Positions 18,401 through 25,872 of a stretch of DNA of 64,000 bases are shown here, in pieces (position 1 is the first letter of the stretch; each line of letters begins with the position of its first letter). The translations under genes were made by a program, and so were the position numbers. Below the pieces are notes generated by a model. The model made no database searches. It saw only the letters and a program-made list of their open reading frames with translations, and was not told the origin of the DNA. This DNA comes from Pacificispira sp002696645 (GTDB lineage: Bacteria; Pseudomonadota; Alphaproteobacteria; UBA8366; Aestuariispiraceae), in contig NZ_JBLZHU010000004.1 of assembly GCF_048892425.1 (NCBI RefSeq), forward strand, positions 186,001 through 250,000. Direction: 5' to 3'.

Positions 18401-18571
18401 AGCACGGACAAAGGCATCCGCAGAAACATGTAGCTCTTTCGATGCCTGAGTGAAAAGGCTTTCTTTTTCATACTGATACGTGAAGTAGGAAACCAACCCA
18501 CCCGCAATCAGAATCAAGCATCCCAGGGACAACAATATCGGCCGGCTGCTCATGCTTTTATTCAATTTCAT
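15482..18571 (-). CDS. Hybrid sensor histidine kinase, Cache sensor with REC and Hpt domains
   Basis: A 1029-residue membrane kinase. Two membrane segments (about 11-31 and 347-367) flank a periplasmic Cache-type sensor, with DPRTRPWYTSA and a GVLGIDLSL strand. The HisKA box follows, with His405 in FLATMSHEIRTPMNG, then the ATPase domain (NAVKFTESG, DTGIGL, GGTGLGLSI). A degenerate receiver-like stretch lies at about 640-745, then a true receiver with Asp819 in LLLTDFNMPVMDG and a C-terminal Hpt with His972 in AAHALKGAA. Phosphate can therefore run His-Asp-His within one chain and on to the receiver encoded next. Cache domains bind small extracellular ligands; the ligand is unknown. Confidence 0.93.
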   Translation of the reverse strand: MKLNKSMSSRPILLSLGCLILIAGGLVSYFTYQYEKESLFTQASKELHVSADAFVRALNDIFEPALVLSRTIVDSGIWREDPAGNADSFFSLTTGPVRQFEHLNGAFIGFPDGRFFHIQNLTLSGARNMERVAIHRRTIGDPINQPEGHWELYNPVSRKWAYDKTRSEPFDPRTRPWYTSALEANGPVWTESYVFASSGQIGVTYAQPLFDDTGALWGVLGIDLSLNTLSRTMLQTADDLAGIGNLVFATDLGNKMLGHPDFVEQAEEMRRDTATFFARYSVPTSFEGTVQRTVTTPGQVVPLSLDKRSFIAIKAVLDPTKAMPLNIFIARDLDVVLADAEAGMQRNVILLFSAILIFGIVGLYAVKLRVEVLARERAEAELIDAKEIAEAATKAKSTFLATMSHEIRTPMNGVVSMAELLTLTRLDTEQRRMAGIINNSAMALLTIINDILDFSKIEAGKIEIETIPFSLSEVVDGCAELLAPRADERGLAFAVEIDPALVDHRLGDPTRIRQVLLNLGGNAVKFTESGSVEIVVGQRPETEGGQDGDWLRFQVHDTGIGLTPEQQGKLFQAFVQADTSTSRKFGGTGLGLSICQRLCTLMGGDIFVTSAIGEGSTFTFDLPLSPQGDEALRYPADLSAARVCLLGLPDRVIDIATRYLHATDVTKVTIAKSLGDIDETSDLLILDASYPLPDVSAAIAVVGSRSAIAELSATDRARLSGVMTYPLSREPLWHVVAVALGLEAAEVLLEREDLAFGPPDVEDARRENALILVAEDNETNQIVIRQMLSKMGFACELAENGQVALDMLARPGYGLLLTDFNMPVMDGFELSRAVRTQEMGTGRHLPILALTADALAGAEQACRDAGMDGFFTKPIDSRKLGAALAEFLPQALSLRKTQVMATPDPVDPPEAAGPDWDTEIFDATQMTEAFGSIDADAKALIKDAAQGWRGRIEEIEAAITAGDQPAARHAAHALKGAALSVGAKRLGRLASDIQDALDEGDMDMAGMLAEVLMDSLDEFNAILPRILAV

Positions 18572-18696
18572 AAATATGTTTTCTTTTCTGGATCAATCCA
18601 CAACCACAGCAAGTTTAGCCACTTCATTTGTATCGCACTACAACTCTTTCGTCGGTACGTTAGATTCTTAATTCTGCGCCCTGATTGTCGATTTTG

Positions 18697-19164
18697 TTAA
18701 AGGGACTGAATATCAATAAAGGGGGCACGGCTGCGTTGGTTGCCTGCCTGCGTCGCTTTACTTAACAAAGCGATTAATTGAGACCGCTCCCCAGCGTCCA
18801 ATCCGTCCAGCATGGCTGATTGAATTTCGGAAACCACCGGCTCCGCCAGGTCTGAAAGACGCCGCCCAGCCTGTGTCGCTGTCAATGCCCGGGCACGTCG
18901 ATCCTGGGCCTTAGGAATACGTTTAACCAAAGCCTTACGCTCCAGTCGATCGACAACGCCCCCAATTGTCGCACGATCATAAGCAATTGCCCCGGCCAGG
19001 GTGGCTTGATCGATACCGGGATTGCGAAGAATCGTCTTAAGGGCGGCATACTGCACCGGGGTTAAATCAATCCCGGCTGCCTGGGTCATTTCAGCAAAAA
19101 CCGACTGGGAAATCTGGTGCAACCTGCGGATCAAATGTCCCGGCATATTGGTAATATCTGCCAT
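18697..19164 (-). CDS. MarR-family transcriptional regulator
   Basis: A 155-residue winged-helix regulator. The recognition region is LTPVQYAALKTIL followed by GIDQATLAGAIAYDRATIGG, and the wing contains RIPKAQDRRARALTATQAG. The ATG at 19164 follows GGGAG at the right distance and is preferred over an upstream start at 19194. It is divergent from the aromatic-degradation operon at 19295. Two near-identical AGTAYACT boxes sit between them, so it most likely represses that operon and itself and is released by a pathway aromatic, as is common for MarR regulators of such operons. Confidence 0.9.
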   Translation of the reverse strand: MADITNMPGHLIRRLHQISQSVFAEMTQAAGIDLTPVQYAALKTILRNPGIDQATLAGAIAYDRATIGGVVDRLERKALVKRIPKAQDRRARALTATQAGRRLSDLAEPVVSEIQSAMLDGLDAGERSQLIALLSKATQAGNQRSRAPFIDIQSL

Positions 19165-19213
19165 GGTATCTCCCGCCTTCCCGGAAAAGGACATACTTCG
19201 CTTACATTCTTAT

Positions 19214-19247
19214 TTGACAGTATACTTATTAAATTAGAGAGTACACT
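19214..19247. promoter_or_regulatory. MarR operator: two AGTAYACT boxes 21 bp apart, with a TTGACA hexamer
   Basis: Between the divergent MarR and FAH genes lie AGTATACT (19219-19226, a perfect palindrome) and AGTACACT (19240-19247), both followed by TA, forming direct repeats with a 21-bp period, i.e. two helical turns. A consensus-like TTGACA (19214-19219) overlaps the first box. Binding by the MarR protein is inferred from position and symmetry. Confidence 0.6.
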
Positions 19248-19294
19248 TACATTTTATCCATCGGCACGCATCAAAACGATCAGGAGCCATTATC

Positions 19295-19993
19295 GTGAGC
19301 CTATTGTTTAGCATTGAAAATGAATTCTCTGTCCCCGTGGAACAGGAGACTGCGCATTATCCGGTTGGCCGGATATTCTGCGTTGGGCGCAATTATGCAG
19401 CCCATGCCGCGGAAATGGGCGTCGAAGTAGATCGGGAAGCGCCGTTCTATTTTATCAAACCTTCCTCTGCCATTGTAATGTCCGGTGCGACCGTGCCCTA
19501 TCCTCCAGGTACGGAAAATTACCATTACGAAATGGAATTGGTGGTCGCAATTGGCGCGCCTGCCTTTCGGGCCCGTGTCGCCGATGCCGGAAAGGCCGTT
19601 TATGGCTATGCCGCCGGCCTGGATATGACACGCCGGGACCTGCAACTGGCCGCGCGGGCAAAACAGCGCCCATGGGATCTGGGCAAGGCCTTTGAGCAAT
19701 CTGCCATCATCGCACCGATGAAGAAGGCCACAGACTATGTCGCCGATCTGGCACCCCAGCGCATCACGCTGGCAGTGAATGGAGAGACTAAGCAGGAAGC
19801 CACCCTGGGCGATTTGATCCATTCGGTCCCGGAGCTGATCGCGGACCTGTCTAAATACTATCATCTGATCCCCGGGGATCTGATCTATACTGGCACGCCC
19901 GCAGGTGTGGGGCCTGTCGTGCCTGGCGACAAAATCCATGGCGTTGTAGACGGCTTGCAGCCAGTTGACCTGACTGTTGGAGACCCGGAATGA
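19295..19993 (+). CDS. FAH-family hydrolase, probable fumarylpyruvate hydrolase
   Basis: A 232-residue protein of the fumarylacetoacetate hydrolase fold. The signatures FCVGRNYAAHAAEMG, FYFIKPSSAIV and YHYEMELVVAIG are present; the Glu residues of the last bind the divalent metal. DLIYTGTPAGVGPV closes the active site. The short form is that of bacterial fumarylpyruvate hydrolases (NagK type), which split fumarylpyruvate into fumarate and pyruvate, and the operon context supports this. It starts with GTG behind AGGAG, and its stop overlaps the isomerase start by four bases. Fumarylacetoacetate as substrate cannot be excluded. Confidence 0.88.
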   Translation: MSLLFSIENEFSVPVEQETAHYPVGRIFCVGRNYAAHAAEMGVEVDREAPFYFIKPSSAIVMSGATVPYPPGTENYHYEMELVVAIGAPAFRARVADAGKAVYGYAAGLDMTRRDLQLAARAKQRPWDLGKAFEQSAIIAPMKKATDYVADLAPQRITLAVNGETKQEATLGDLIHSVPELIADLSKYYHLIPGDLIYTGTPAGVGPVVPGDKIHGVVDGLQPVDLTVGDPE

Positions 19994-20631
19994 AGTATTA
20001 CGGATATTTCAGAAGCTCCGCCGCCTTCCGCCTGAGGATTGCTTTTAATCTGAAGAGCCTGTCGCCGGAGATGATTCCCATTCATTTGACGCGCAATGGT
20101 GGGGAGCAGAAAACGGATGCATTTCGCGAGATCAATCCCCAGGCCATGGTGCCAGCATTGGAGACGGATGGCACCATCCTGACCCAGTCCATGGCCATTC
20201 TGGAATGGTTGGAAGAAACCCACCCCCAACCACCGATCCTGCCCAGCGATCCGATTCAGCGCGCCAAGGTTCGGGGTTTTGCACAGGTTATCGCCTGCGA
20301 TATTCACCCCCTGCAAAACCTTCGGGTGCTGAGCTATTTACGGCAGGATTTAAAGCTGGACGAAGACGGTGTAATGGCCTGGATCCATCGTTGGCTGACC
20401 GATGGGTTGATGGCCTGCGAACAGCTGCTGGCTGATCAACCAGAAACGCGGTTCTGCTTTGGCGATGCGCCCGGTCTGGCGGATATCTGCCTGGCACCAC
20501 AATTGTTTTCCGCCGCCCGCTTTAAGGTGGATCTGACAGATATGCCCCGTTTGCGCGCCATTCAAACACAGATGGACGACCACCCGGCCTTTAAGGCGGC
20601 GCAACCTGGCGCACAGCCAGACGCAGAGTAA
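19990..20631 (+). CDS. Zeta-class GST, maleylpyruvate/maleylacetoacetate isomerase
   Basis: A 213-residue glutathione transferase. The N-terminal thioredoxin-like domain has the zeta-class SSAAFRLRIAFNLK motif; the SSxxxR segment holds the catalytic Ser and binds glutathione. MVPALETDG and LTQSMAILEWLEE follow, then a helical C-terminal domain. The enzyme converts the cis double bond of maleylpyruvate (gentisate route) or maleylacetoacetate (homogentisate route) to trans, using glutathione. Next to a 3-hydroxybenzoate-type monooxygenase, maleylpyruvate is the better guess. It is translationally coupled to the preceding FAH gene. Confidence 0.9.
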   Translation: MKYYGYFRSSAAFRLRIAFNLKSLSPEMIPIHLTRNGGEQKTDAFREINPQAMVPALETDGTILTQSMAILEWLEETHPQPPILPSDPIQRAKVRGFAQVIACDIHPLQNLRVLSYLRQDLKLDEDGVMAWIHRWLTDGLMACEQLLADQPETRFCFGDAPGLADICLAPQLFSAARFKVDLTDMPRLRAIQTQMDDHPAFKAAQPGAQPDAE

Positions 20632-20660
20632 CCGACAATCCGTTCTGGGAGGAACGCGAA

Positions 20661-21869
20661 ATGACAGAGACAAAGCGCATTCTGATCGCAGGCGGCGGCA
20701 TCGGTGGTTTGGCCCTTGCCAGCGGCTTGGCGCAGAAAGGCATTGCATCCCTGGTCCTGGAACGGTCCGCCAAATTGGGGGAAATCGGGGCGGGTATCCA
20801 GCTTGGCCCGAATGCCTTTCACGCATTCGATTATCTGGGGGTCGGTGACACGGCGCGCAGCATGGCCGTTTATGTCGATAATCTGCGCCTGATGGATGCC
20901 ATGAGCGGTGATCAGATCTGTCAAATTCCTCTGGATGAAGGGTTTCGTAAACGGTTTAAGAATCCCTATGCGGTCGTTCATCGCGGCGATTTGCATGGTG
21001 TTTTCCTGAAGGCCTGTCAGGATCATCCGCTGGTCGAATTGCGCACCAGCAGTGAAGTCGTGGATTATGATCAGGATGGCACCACGGCAACGGCAATCCT
21101 GGCCGATGGATCCCGGGTGACAGGGTCGGCGTTGATTGGTGCGGACGGATTATGGTCTAAAATCCGCACGAAACTGGCTGCCGACGGCCCACCGCGTGTT
21201 TCCGGCCACACAACGTACCGTTCTGTTATTCCAACAGACCAGATGCCCGAAGAGCTGCGTTGGAATGCAGCGACACTGTGGGCCGGACCGAAATGCCATA
21301 TCGTGCATTACCCGCTATCAGGCTGGAAGGTCTTCAATCTGGTCGTCACCTATCACAATGATGCCCCGGAACCTGTTGCCGGCCTGCCCGTTACCCATGA
21401 GGAAGTCCGGCGCGGTTTTGAACATATCCATCCCCTGCCCCGCGAGATTATAGAACGGGGCAAGGATTGGAAGTTATGGGTCCTGTGTGATCGCGACCCA
21501 ATCACCAATTGGGTCGATGGGCGTGTGGCCTTGTTGGGAGATGCGGCCCATCCGATGATGCAATATTTCGCCCAGGGCGCTTGCATGGCGATGGAAGATG
21601 CCGTTTGCCTGACCGCACAACTAGAGGCCCTTTCCGGCAATGTGGAACGCGCCCTTGCGGCCTATCAGAACCGCCGCCTGTTGCGCACGGCGCGGGTGCA
21701 ACTGCAATCACGTGCCATCGGGGACCATATCTATCATCCTGACGGGGCCCATGCGGCCCTGCGAAACGCGATCATGCGCGCCAAATCCACCGAAGATTGG
21801 TATGATGAGATTGAATGGATTTATGGGGGCAGTGGATTGAGCGAAGCCGCCAGCATTGATCCAACCTGA
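20661..21869 (+). CDS. FAD-dependent aromatic monooxygenase, probable 3-hydroxybenzoate 6-hydroxylase
   Basis: A 402-residue group A flavoprotein monooxygenase. The FAD-binding GGGIGGLALASGLAQ lies near residue 10, the DG motif is at ALIGADGLWSKIR, and the second FAD motif is ALLGDAAHPMMQYFAQGACM. The best family match is 3-hydroxybenzoate 6-monooxygenase, which makes gentisate with NADH and O2; salicylate-type hydroxylases are close relatives, so the exact substrate is uncertain. The operon's FAH hydrolase and zeta GST are the lower steps of gentisate degradation. A strong GGGAGGA ribosome site precedes the ATG. Confidence 0.87.
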   Translation: MTETKRILIAGGGIGGLALASGLAQKGIASLVLERSAKLGEIGAGIQLGPNAFHAFDYLGVGDTARSMAVYVDNLRLMDAMSGDQICQIPLDEGFRKRFKNPYAVVHRGDLHGVFLKACQDHPLVELRTSSEVVDYDQDGTTATAILADGSRVTGSALIGADGLWSKIRTKLAADGPPRVSGHTTYRSVIPTDQMPEELRWNAATLWAGPKCHIVHYPLSGWKVFNLVVTYHNDAPEPVAGLPVTHEEVRRGFEHIHPLPREIIERGKDWKLWVLCDRDPITNWVDGRVALLGDAAHPMMQYFAQGACMAMEDAVCLTAQLEALSGNVERALAAYQNRRLLRTARVQLQSRAIGDHIYHPDGAHAALRNAIMRAKSTEDWYDEIEWIYGGSGLSEAASIDPT

Positions 21870-21913
21870 AATTGATCCAACCTGGAATCAATCTGGCCCA
21901 ACCGGAGGACAGC

Positions 21914-22693
21914 ATGGCCCTGAAGATCGCCGATCATTGGTTTGAACGCAAAACAATCGATGACGCGATTACCTTGCTTTGGGAACCTTATGTCGACCCG
22001 CTGATCCGCTGTAACATCTGGCATGTGCGCGGGCGGGATTTTGACCTTATGATCGATACCGGCCTTGGCATTGCCAGCCTGGCAGAGGCCGCACAGGACC
22101 TTCTGGAAAAGCCTGTCAAAGCCGTGGCAACGCACACCCATTACGACCATGTCGGCGGACACCACGAATTTCAGGAATGCATCGTGCATAAGCTGGAGGA
22201 GGCGTCCCTGCGTAATGAGGATAAGAGCAACTTTGCGGGGCTGACCAAAGACACAATAGACCCCTATGTCGCAGAGAAGATCGAAGCGTCCGGCTATAAG
22301 TTAAAAGATGTTCTGGTTACCGCGATCCCGAAAAAAGGGTTCAATCTGGCAGACTATGAGTTGAAGGGCGTCCAGAACAAAATCACCACGGTTGAAGCGG
22401 GCGATGTTATCGATCTGGGCGATCGGCAGTTTGAAATCCTGCACCTGCCGGGCCATTCTCCAGGCAGCATTGGCTTATGGGAGGCGAAGAGCGGCACCCT
22501 GTTTTCTGGCGATGCGATCTATGATGGTCCGCTGATCGAAACCCTGCCCGGGGCAGACTTGGACCAATACATCGCGACCCTTAGGACACTGATGGATATT
22601 CCAGCAACCGTTGTTCATGCCGGTCACGACCCCAGCTTTGGCCGTGACACGCTGCAACAGATTGCCCGCAAATATCTGACTATGTGGGCCTGA
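21914..22693 (+). CDS. MBL-fold metallo-hydrolase
   Basis: A 259-residue metallo-beta-lactamase-fold enzyme. THTHYDHVGGHHEF carries the metal-binding HxHxDH motif, LPGHSPGSIGL gives the third His, SGDAIYDG the bridging Asp and HAGHDPSFG the last His, so the dinuclear site is complete. The reaction is unknown; fused or neighbouring MBL proteins in aromatic operons often act as thioesterases or lactonases. The ATG at 21914 with GGAGGA is preferred to an upstream start at 21872. It is the last gene of the operon and its stop is 1 bp from that of the convergent agmatine deiminase. Confidence 0.85.
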   Translation: MALKIADHWFERKTIDDAITLLWEPYVDPLIRCNIWHVRGRDFDLMIDTGLGIASLAEAAQDLLEKPVKAVATHTHYDHVGGHHEFQECIVHKLEEASLRNEDKSNFAGLTKDTIDPYVAEKIEASGYKLKDVLVTAIPKKGFNLADYELKGVQNKITTVEAGDVIDLGDRQFEILHLPGHSPGSIGLWEAKSGTLFSGDAIYDGPLIETLPGADLDQYIATLRTLMDIPATVVHAGHDPSFGRDTLQQIARKYLTMWA

Positions 22694-22694
22694 T

Positions 22695-23735
22695 CTAGGC
22701 GCGCGGCACCTGTTGGGTGATGCAATGAATACCACCCCCGCCCGTCGCTAAGGCATCAACTGACACGGCCACAATTTCGCGACCAAACATCACATCCTCG
22801 AAAACCTCGCGGGCGACATCATCGGCGGGAATGCCATATCGGGGCATGATGAAACCACCATTGGCGATATAGCCATTCAGATAGGATCGGCAGAATTTAT
22901 CGCTGTCCGATTCTGCCTCCAATGCTTCCGGGATCAGGGTCATATGGATTGAACGGCCCTGCGCATCCGTTTGCCCATCCAGTGCGGCAATGTTGGCGCG
23001 TTTAATCTCTCCCCAGGGATCGCCCGGCTCGTCCCCATCTTCTATCAGGACCTGGCCCGGCGCGACAAACATCGCAATGCCATCAATATGGCCATTTGTT
23101 TCTGTCTCTAACTCATTGCCCGGCAGCCAAATAACTTTCTTCACCCCCAGCATGGCTTTCAGTTCCGCCTCAATCTCATCGCGCGACCAGTCGGGGTTTC
23201 GGTTTGCATTGGGGAAACAGGTCTCGGTGGTCAGCAAGGTGCCTTCCCCATCGACGCAAATACCCCCACCTTCCGCAATCAGTTTGGAATGAAACTGCCG
23301 CGCGCCAGTCTTGGACAACACGAATTCCGAAAACGCATTATCCGAATCATACGGGTGATAGGTTTCCCCCCAGGCATTGAAGGTAAAATTAACCCCCGCA
23401 CGATTGCCTTTGCCATCGACCAAAAAACAGGGGCCTGCATCCCGCGCCCAGGAATCATCAATGGGTATTTCCGCCAAGGTGATATCGCTGCCAAGGCGAT
23501 TGCGGGCATCTTTCACAGTGCCTGGCGGAACGGCCATGGTGACAGGTTCGAATCGTGCAATCGCATGAGCAATTGCAACATAATCCTGCTTCACCGCCTC
23601 GATATCGCTCCAAACTTCCTGGCGGCAGGGCCACATCATCCAACAGCCGTCATGCGGTGCCCATTCAGCCGGCATATAAAACCCGCATTCCGCTGGAGTT
23701 TCAGCCTGTGTCACGGCATCAACACCCTTTGTCAT
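22695..23735 (-). CDS. aguA: Agmatine deiminase
   Basis: A 346-residue enzyme of the peptidyl-arginine/agmatine deiminase fold. DSWARDAGPCFLVD, GGGICVDGEGTLLTTE, NGHIDGIAMF and the C-terminal GGGGIHCITQQVP with the nucleophilic Cys are all present. It converts agmatine to N-carbamoylputrescine and ammonia. The start at 23735 leaves a 19-bp gap after the ABC ATPase gene; an upstream start at 23834 would overlap it. Position as the last gene of a family-5 ABC importer operon suggests the importer takes up a guanidino compound or peptide that feeds this enzyme. No N-carbamoylputrescine amidase is seen nearby. Confidence 0.9.
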   Translation of the reverse strand: MTKGVDAVTQAETPAECGFYMPAEWAPHDGCWMMWPCRQEVWSDIEAVKQDYVAIAHAIARFEPVTMAVPPGTVKDARNRLGSDITLAEIPIDDSWARDAGPCFLVDGKGNRAGVNFTFNAWGETYHPYDSDNAFSEFVLSKTGARQFHSKLIAEGGGICVDGEGTLLTTETCFPNANRNPDWSRDEIEAELKAMLGVKKVIWLPGNELETETNGHIDGIAMFVAPGQVLIEDGDEPGDPWGEIKRANIAALDGQTDAQGRSIHMTLIPEALEAESDSDKFCRSYLNGYIANGGFIMPRYGIPADDVAREVFEDVMFGREIVAVSVDALATGGGGIHCITQQVPRA

Positions 23736-23754
23736 TCTATCTATGAACGTCGAA

Positions 23755-25863
23755 TTACGCGCTTGGTTGGCTTGAAGGTTTTGCCTTATCAGTCCGCTTT
23801 GAATTGACCACGATGACGGGTTCCATCTTGTCAAAGATTTCCTGCGCCAGATGACACTTCACATAATGCCCATCGCCCAGTTTCACCTGTTTCGGAACCT
23901 CAGTGTTACACCGATCATTCGGAACTGAGTCTCGGCGTTGGCATCGCGTGACGAAAGGACAGCCCTTTGGCGGATTCAAGGCAGACGGAATGTCGCCTTC
24001 CAGAACAATGCGACGTTTTTCAACCGATGTGTCTGCAATCGGCACAGCCGACAACAGGGCTTCCGTATAGGGATGATAGGGCGGGCTGAACACCTGTTCA
24101 GTCGACCCCGATTCAACGATATGACCCAGATACATAACCACAACACGGTCGGCCAAATAGCGAACCACAGACATATCATGACTGATGAACAGCATCGTCG
24201 TGCGGGACTGGCGCTGAATATCCATCAGCAATTCAGTCACCGCGGCCTGAACGGAAACGTCCAGTGCAGAAACCGGCTCATCCGCAACAACAACTTCCGG
24301 TTCGCCAGCAAAGGCCCGGGCAATCCCAATACGCTGTTTCTGACCACCCGATAACTGTCGCGGCATGCGTGTCGCGAATTCACGCGGCAACTTTACCAGA
24401 TCCAGCAATTCCAGCATGCGCTCCTGTCGTGCCGCGGTATTCTCCCCAATATTAAACTTCTCCAGAGTACGAACAATCTGACCACCTACCGATTGGCTGG
24501 GATTGAGCGTATCGAACGGATTCTGGAAAATCATTTGAATTGACGCAACCGTGCGGCTGGTGCGCTGGTTGACAGCGACCCTGCCGATTTCCTGACCGCT
24601 GAGCAGCGCATCACCCGCAGTGGAGGTTTCCAAACCCAGAAGGATCTTGGCCAGCGTGGATTTCCCGCATCCGGATTCCCCAACGATGGCGACAGTTTCC
24701 GCCTCGCGTGCGTCCAATGAGATATCCTCATTGGCTTTAACCGTCAGATTTCGATTGCCGCCAAAGATCGAACCGCCGCCGACTTCATACCATTTCTTCA
24801 GTTTCCGTACGTCCAGAACGACGTCACCGGATTTCACTGGTTCAGAAATAACATGTTCAACAGGCGGTGCTTCCCAATCGATCTCCTTGATCCGCTCGCA
24901 TCTGCTGAAATGGCGATCATCCTCAGAAACCACAGACATATGAACATCACCGATGTCGCATATATCCGCCTTAAAATGATCACAGCGCGGTCCGAAATTG
25001 CACCCGCGTGGGCGCTGATGCGGCAGCGGCAACTGCCCGCGTATTGGCACCAATGGCCGCTGATTCTTATCAGCACCGGGCAACGGAATCGAATTCAACA
25101 ACCCCTTGGTATAGGGATGGCGCATCTCATCAAACACACCTTTGATTGAACCTGTTTCCACAGCCTCCCCAGAATACATAACCGTGATGCGGTCACAGGT
25201 ATCCAGGATCAGCCCCAGATTATGGGATACGAAAATCATCGAAGTCCCGTAATTTTCCGCCAGTTCTTTGACCAATTCAACGATACCGGCTTCGACGGTG
25301 ACATCCAGGGCCGTGGTTGGCTCATCCAACAGCAACAGTGACGGCTTGGACAACAGACCCATGGCGATCACCACACGTTGCTGCTGCCCCCCTGATAGCT
25401 GGTGCGGATAGGCATTGAACACACGTTGAGGATCGGGAAGCTTCACCGCCCCCAAAATTTCAATTACCATTTCCGCCGCTTCAGATTGGGACTTGCCCTC
25501 GTGAAGCATTGGCACTTCCATCAACTGTCGACCGATCTTCATGGCCGGGTTCAATGACGCCATCGGCTCCTGATAGATCATCGCGATCTCGTTGCCACGC
25601 AAATGGCGATATTCCTCATCCGAAATCTGGGTCAGGTCCTTGCCTTTGAACTTTATAGAGCCGCTCATAATACGACCGTTCTTGCCCAGATCCCCCATGA
25701 TTCCCAAGGAAACGGTAGACTTACCGCAACCAGATTCTCCCACCAGTCCCATGGTTTCACCCGGCATCACAGTGCAGGAAAAATCCATAACGGCTGGAAT
25801 TTCCCCAGCCCGGGTGAAGAACGAAATGTTCAGGTCTTTGATCTCCAGAATAGGCTCTACCAT
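23755..25863 (-). CDS. ABC transporter ATP-binding protein, fused DppD-DppF type
   Basis: A 702-residue protein with two complete ABC ATPase domains in one chain. The first has Walker A GESGCGKST near residue 39, the signature LSGGQQQR and LLLLDEPTTALD. The second has GESGCGKST near 400, LSGGQKQRIG and VVADEPVSALD. Each ends with the Cys-rich oligopeptide-transporter tail (RGCNFGPRC, KGCPFVTRC). In related systems these are two proteins, DppD and DppF; a fusion is common in alphaproteobacteria. It powers the importer formed by the two permeases encoded just upstream. AGGAGG precedes the ATG. Confidence 0.93.
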   Translation of the reverse strand: MVEPILEIKDLNISFFTRAGEIPAVMDFSCTVMPGETMGLVGESGCGKSTVSLGIMGDLGKNGRIMSGSIKFKGKDLTQISDEEYRHLRGNEIAMIYQEPMASLNPAMKIGRQLMEVPMLHEGKSQSEAAEMVIEILGAVKLPDPQRVFNAYPHQLSGGQQQRVVIAMGLLSKPSLLLLDEPTTALDVTVEAGIVELVKELAENYGTSMIFVSHNLGLILDTCDRITVMYSGEAVETGSIKGVFDEMRHPYTKGLLNSIPLPGADKNQRPLVPIRGQLPLPHQRPRGCNFGPRCDHFKADICDIGDVHMSVVSEDDRHFSRCERIKEIDWEAPPVEHVISEPVKSGDVVLDVRKLKKWYEVGGGSIFGGNRNLTVKANEDISLDAREAETVAIVGESGCGKSTLAKILLGLETSTAGDALLSGQEIGRVAVNQRTSRTVASIQMIFQNPFDTLNPSQSVGGQIVRTLEKFNIGENTAARQERMLELLDLVKLPREFATRMPRQLSGGQKQRIGIARAFAGEPEVVVADEPVSALDVSVQAAVTELLMDIQRQSRTTMLFISHDMSVVRYLADRVVVMYLGHIVESGSTEQVFSPPYHPYTEALLSAVPIADTSVEKRRIVLEGDIPSALNPPKGCPFVTRCQRRDSVPNDRCNTEVPKQVKLGDGHYVKCHLAQEIFDKMEPVIVVNSKRTDKAKPSSQPSA

Positions 25864-25872
25864 GGTGACCTC

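Noticed and set aside
23545..23554. GGTTCGAATC, a tRNA T-loop-like word
   Set aside because: It lies inside the agmatine deiminase gene and no acceptor, anticodon or D arms can be formed around it.
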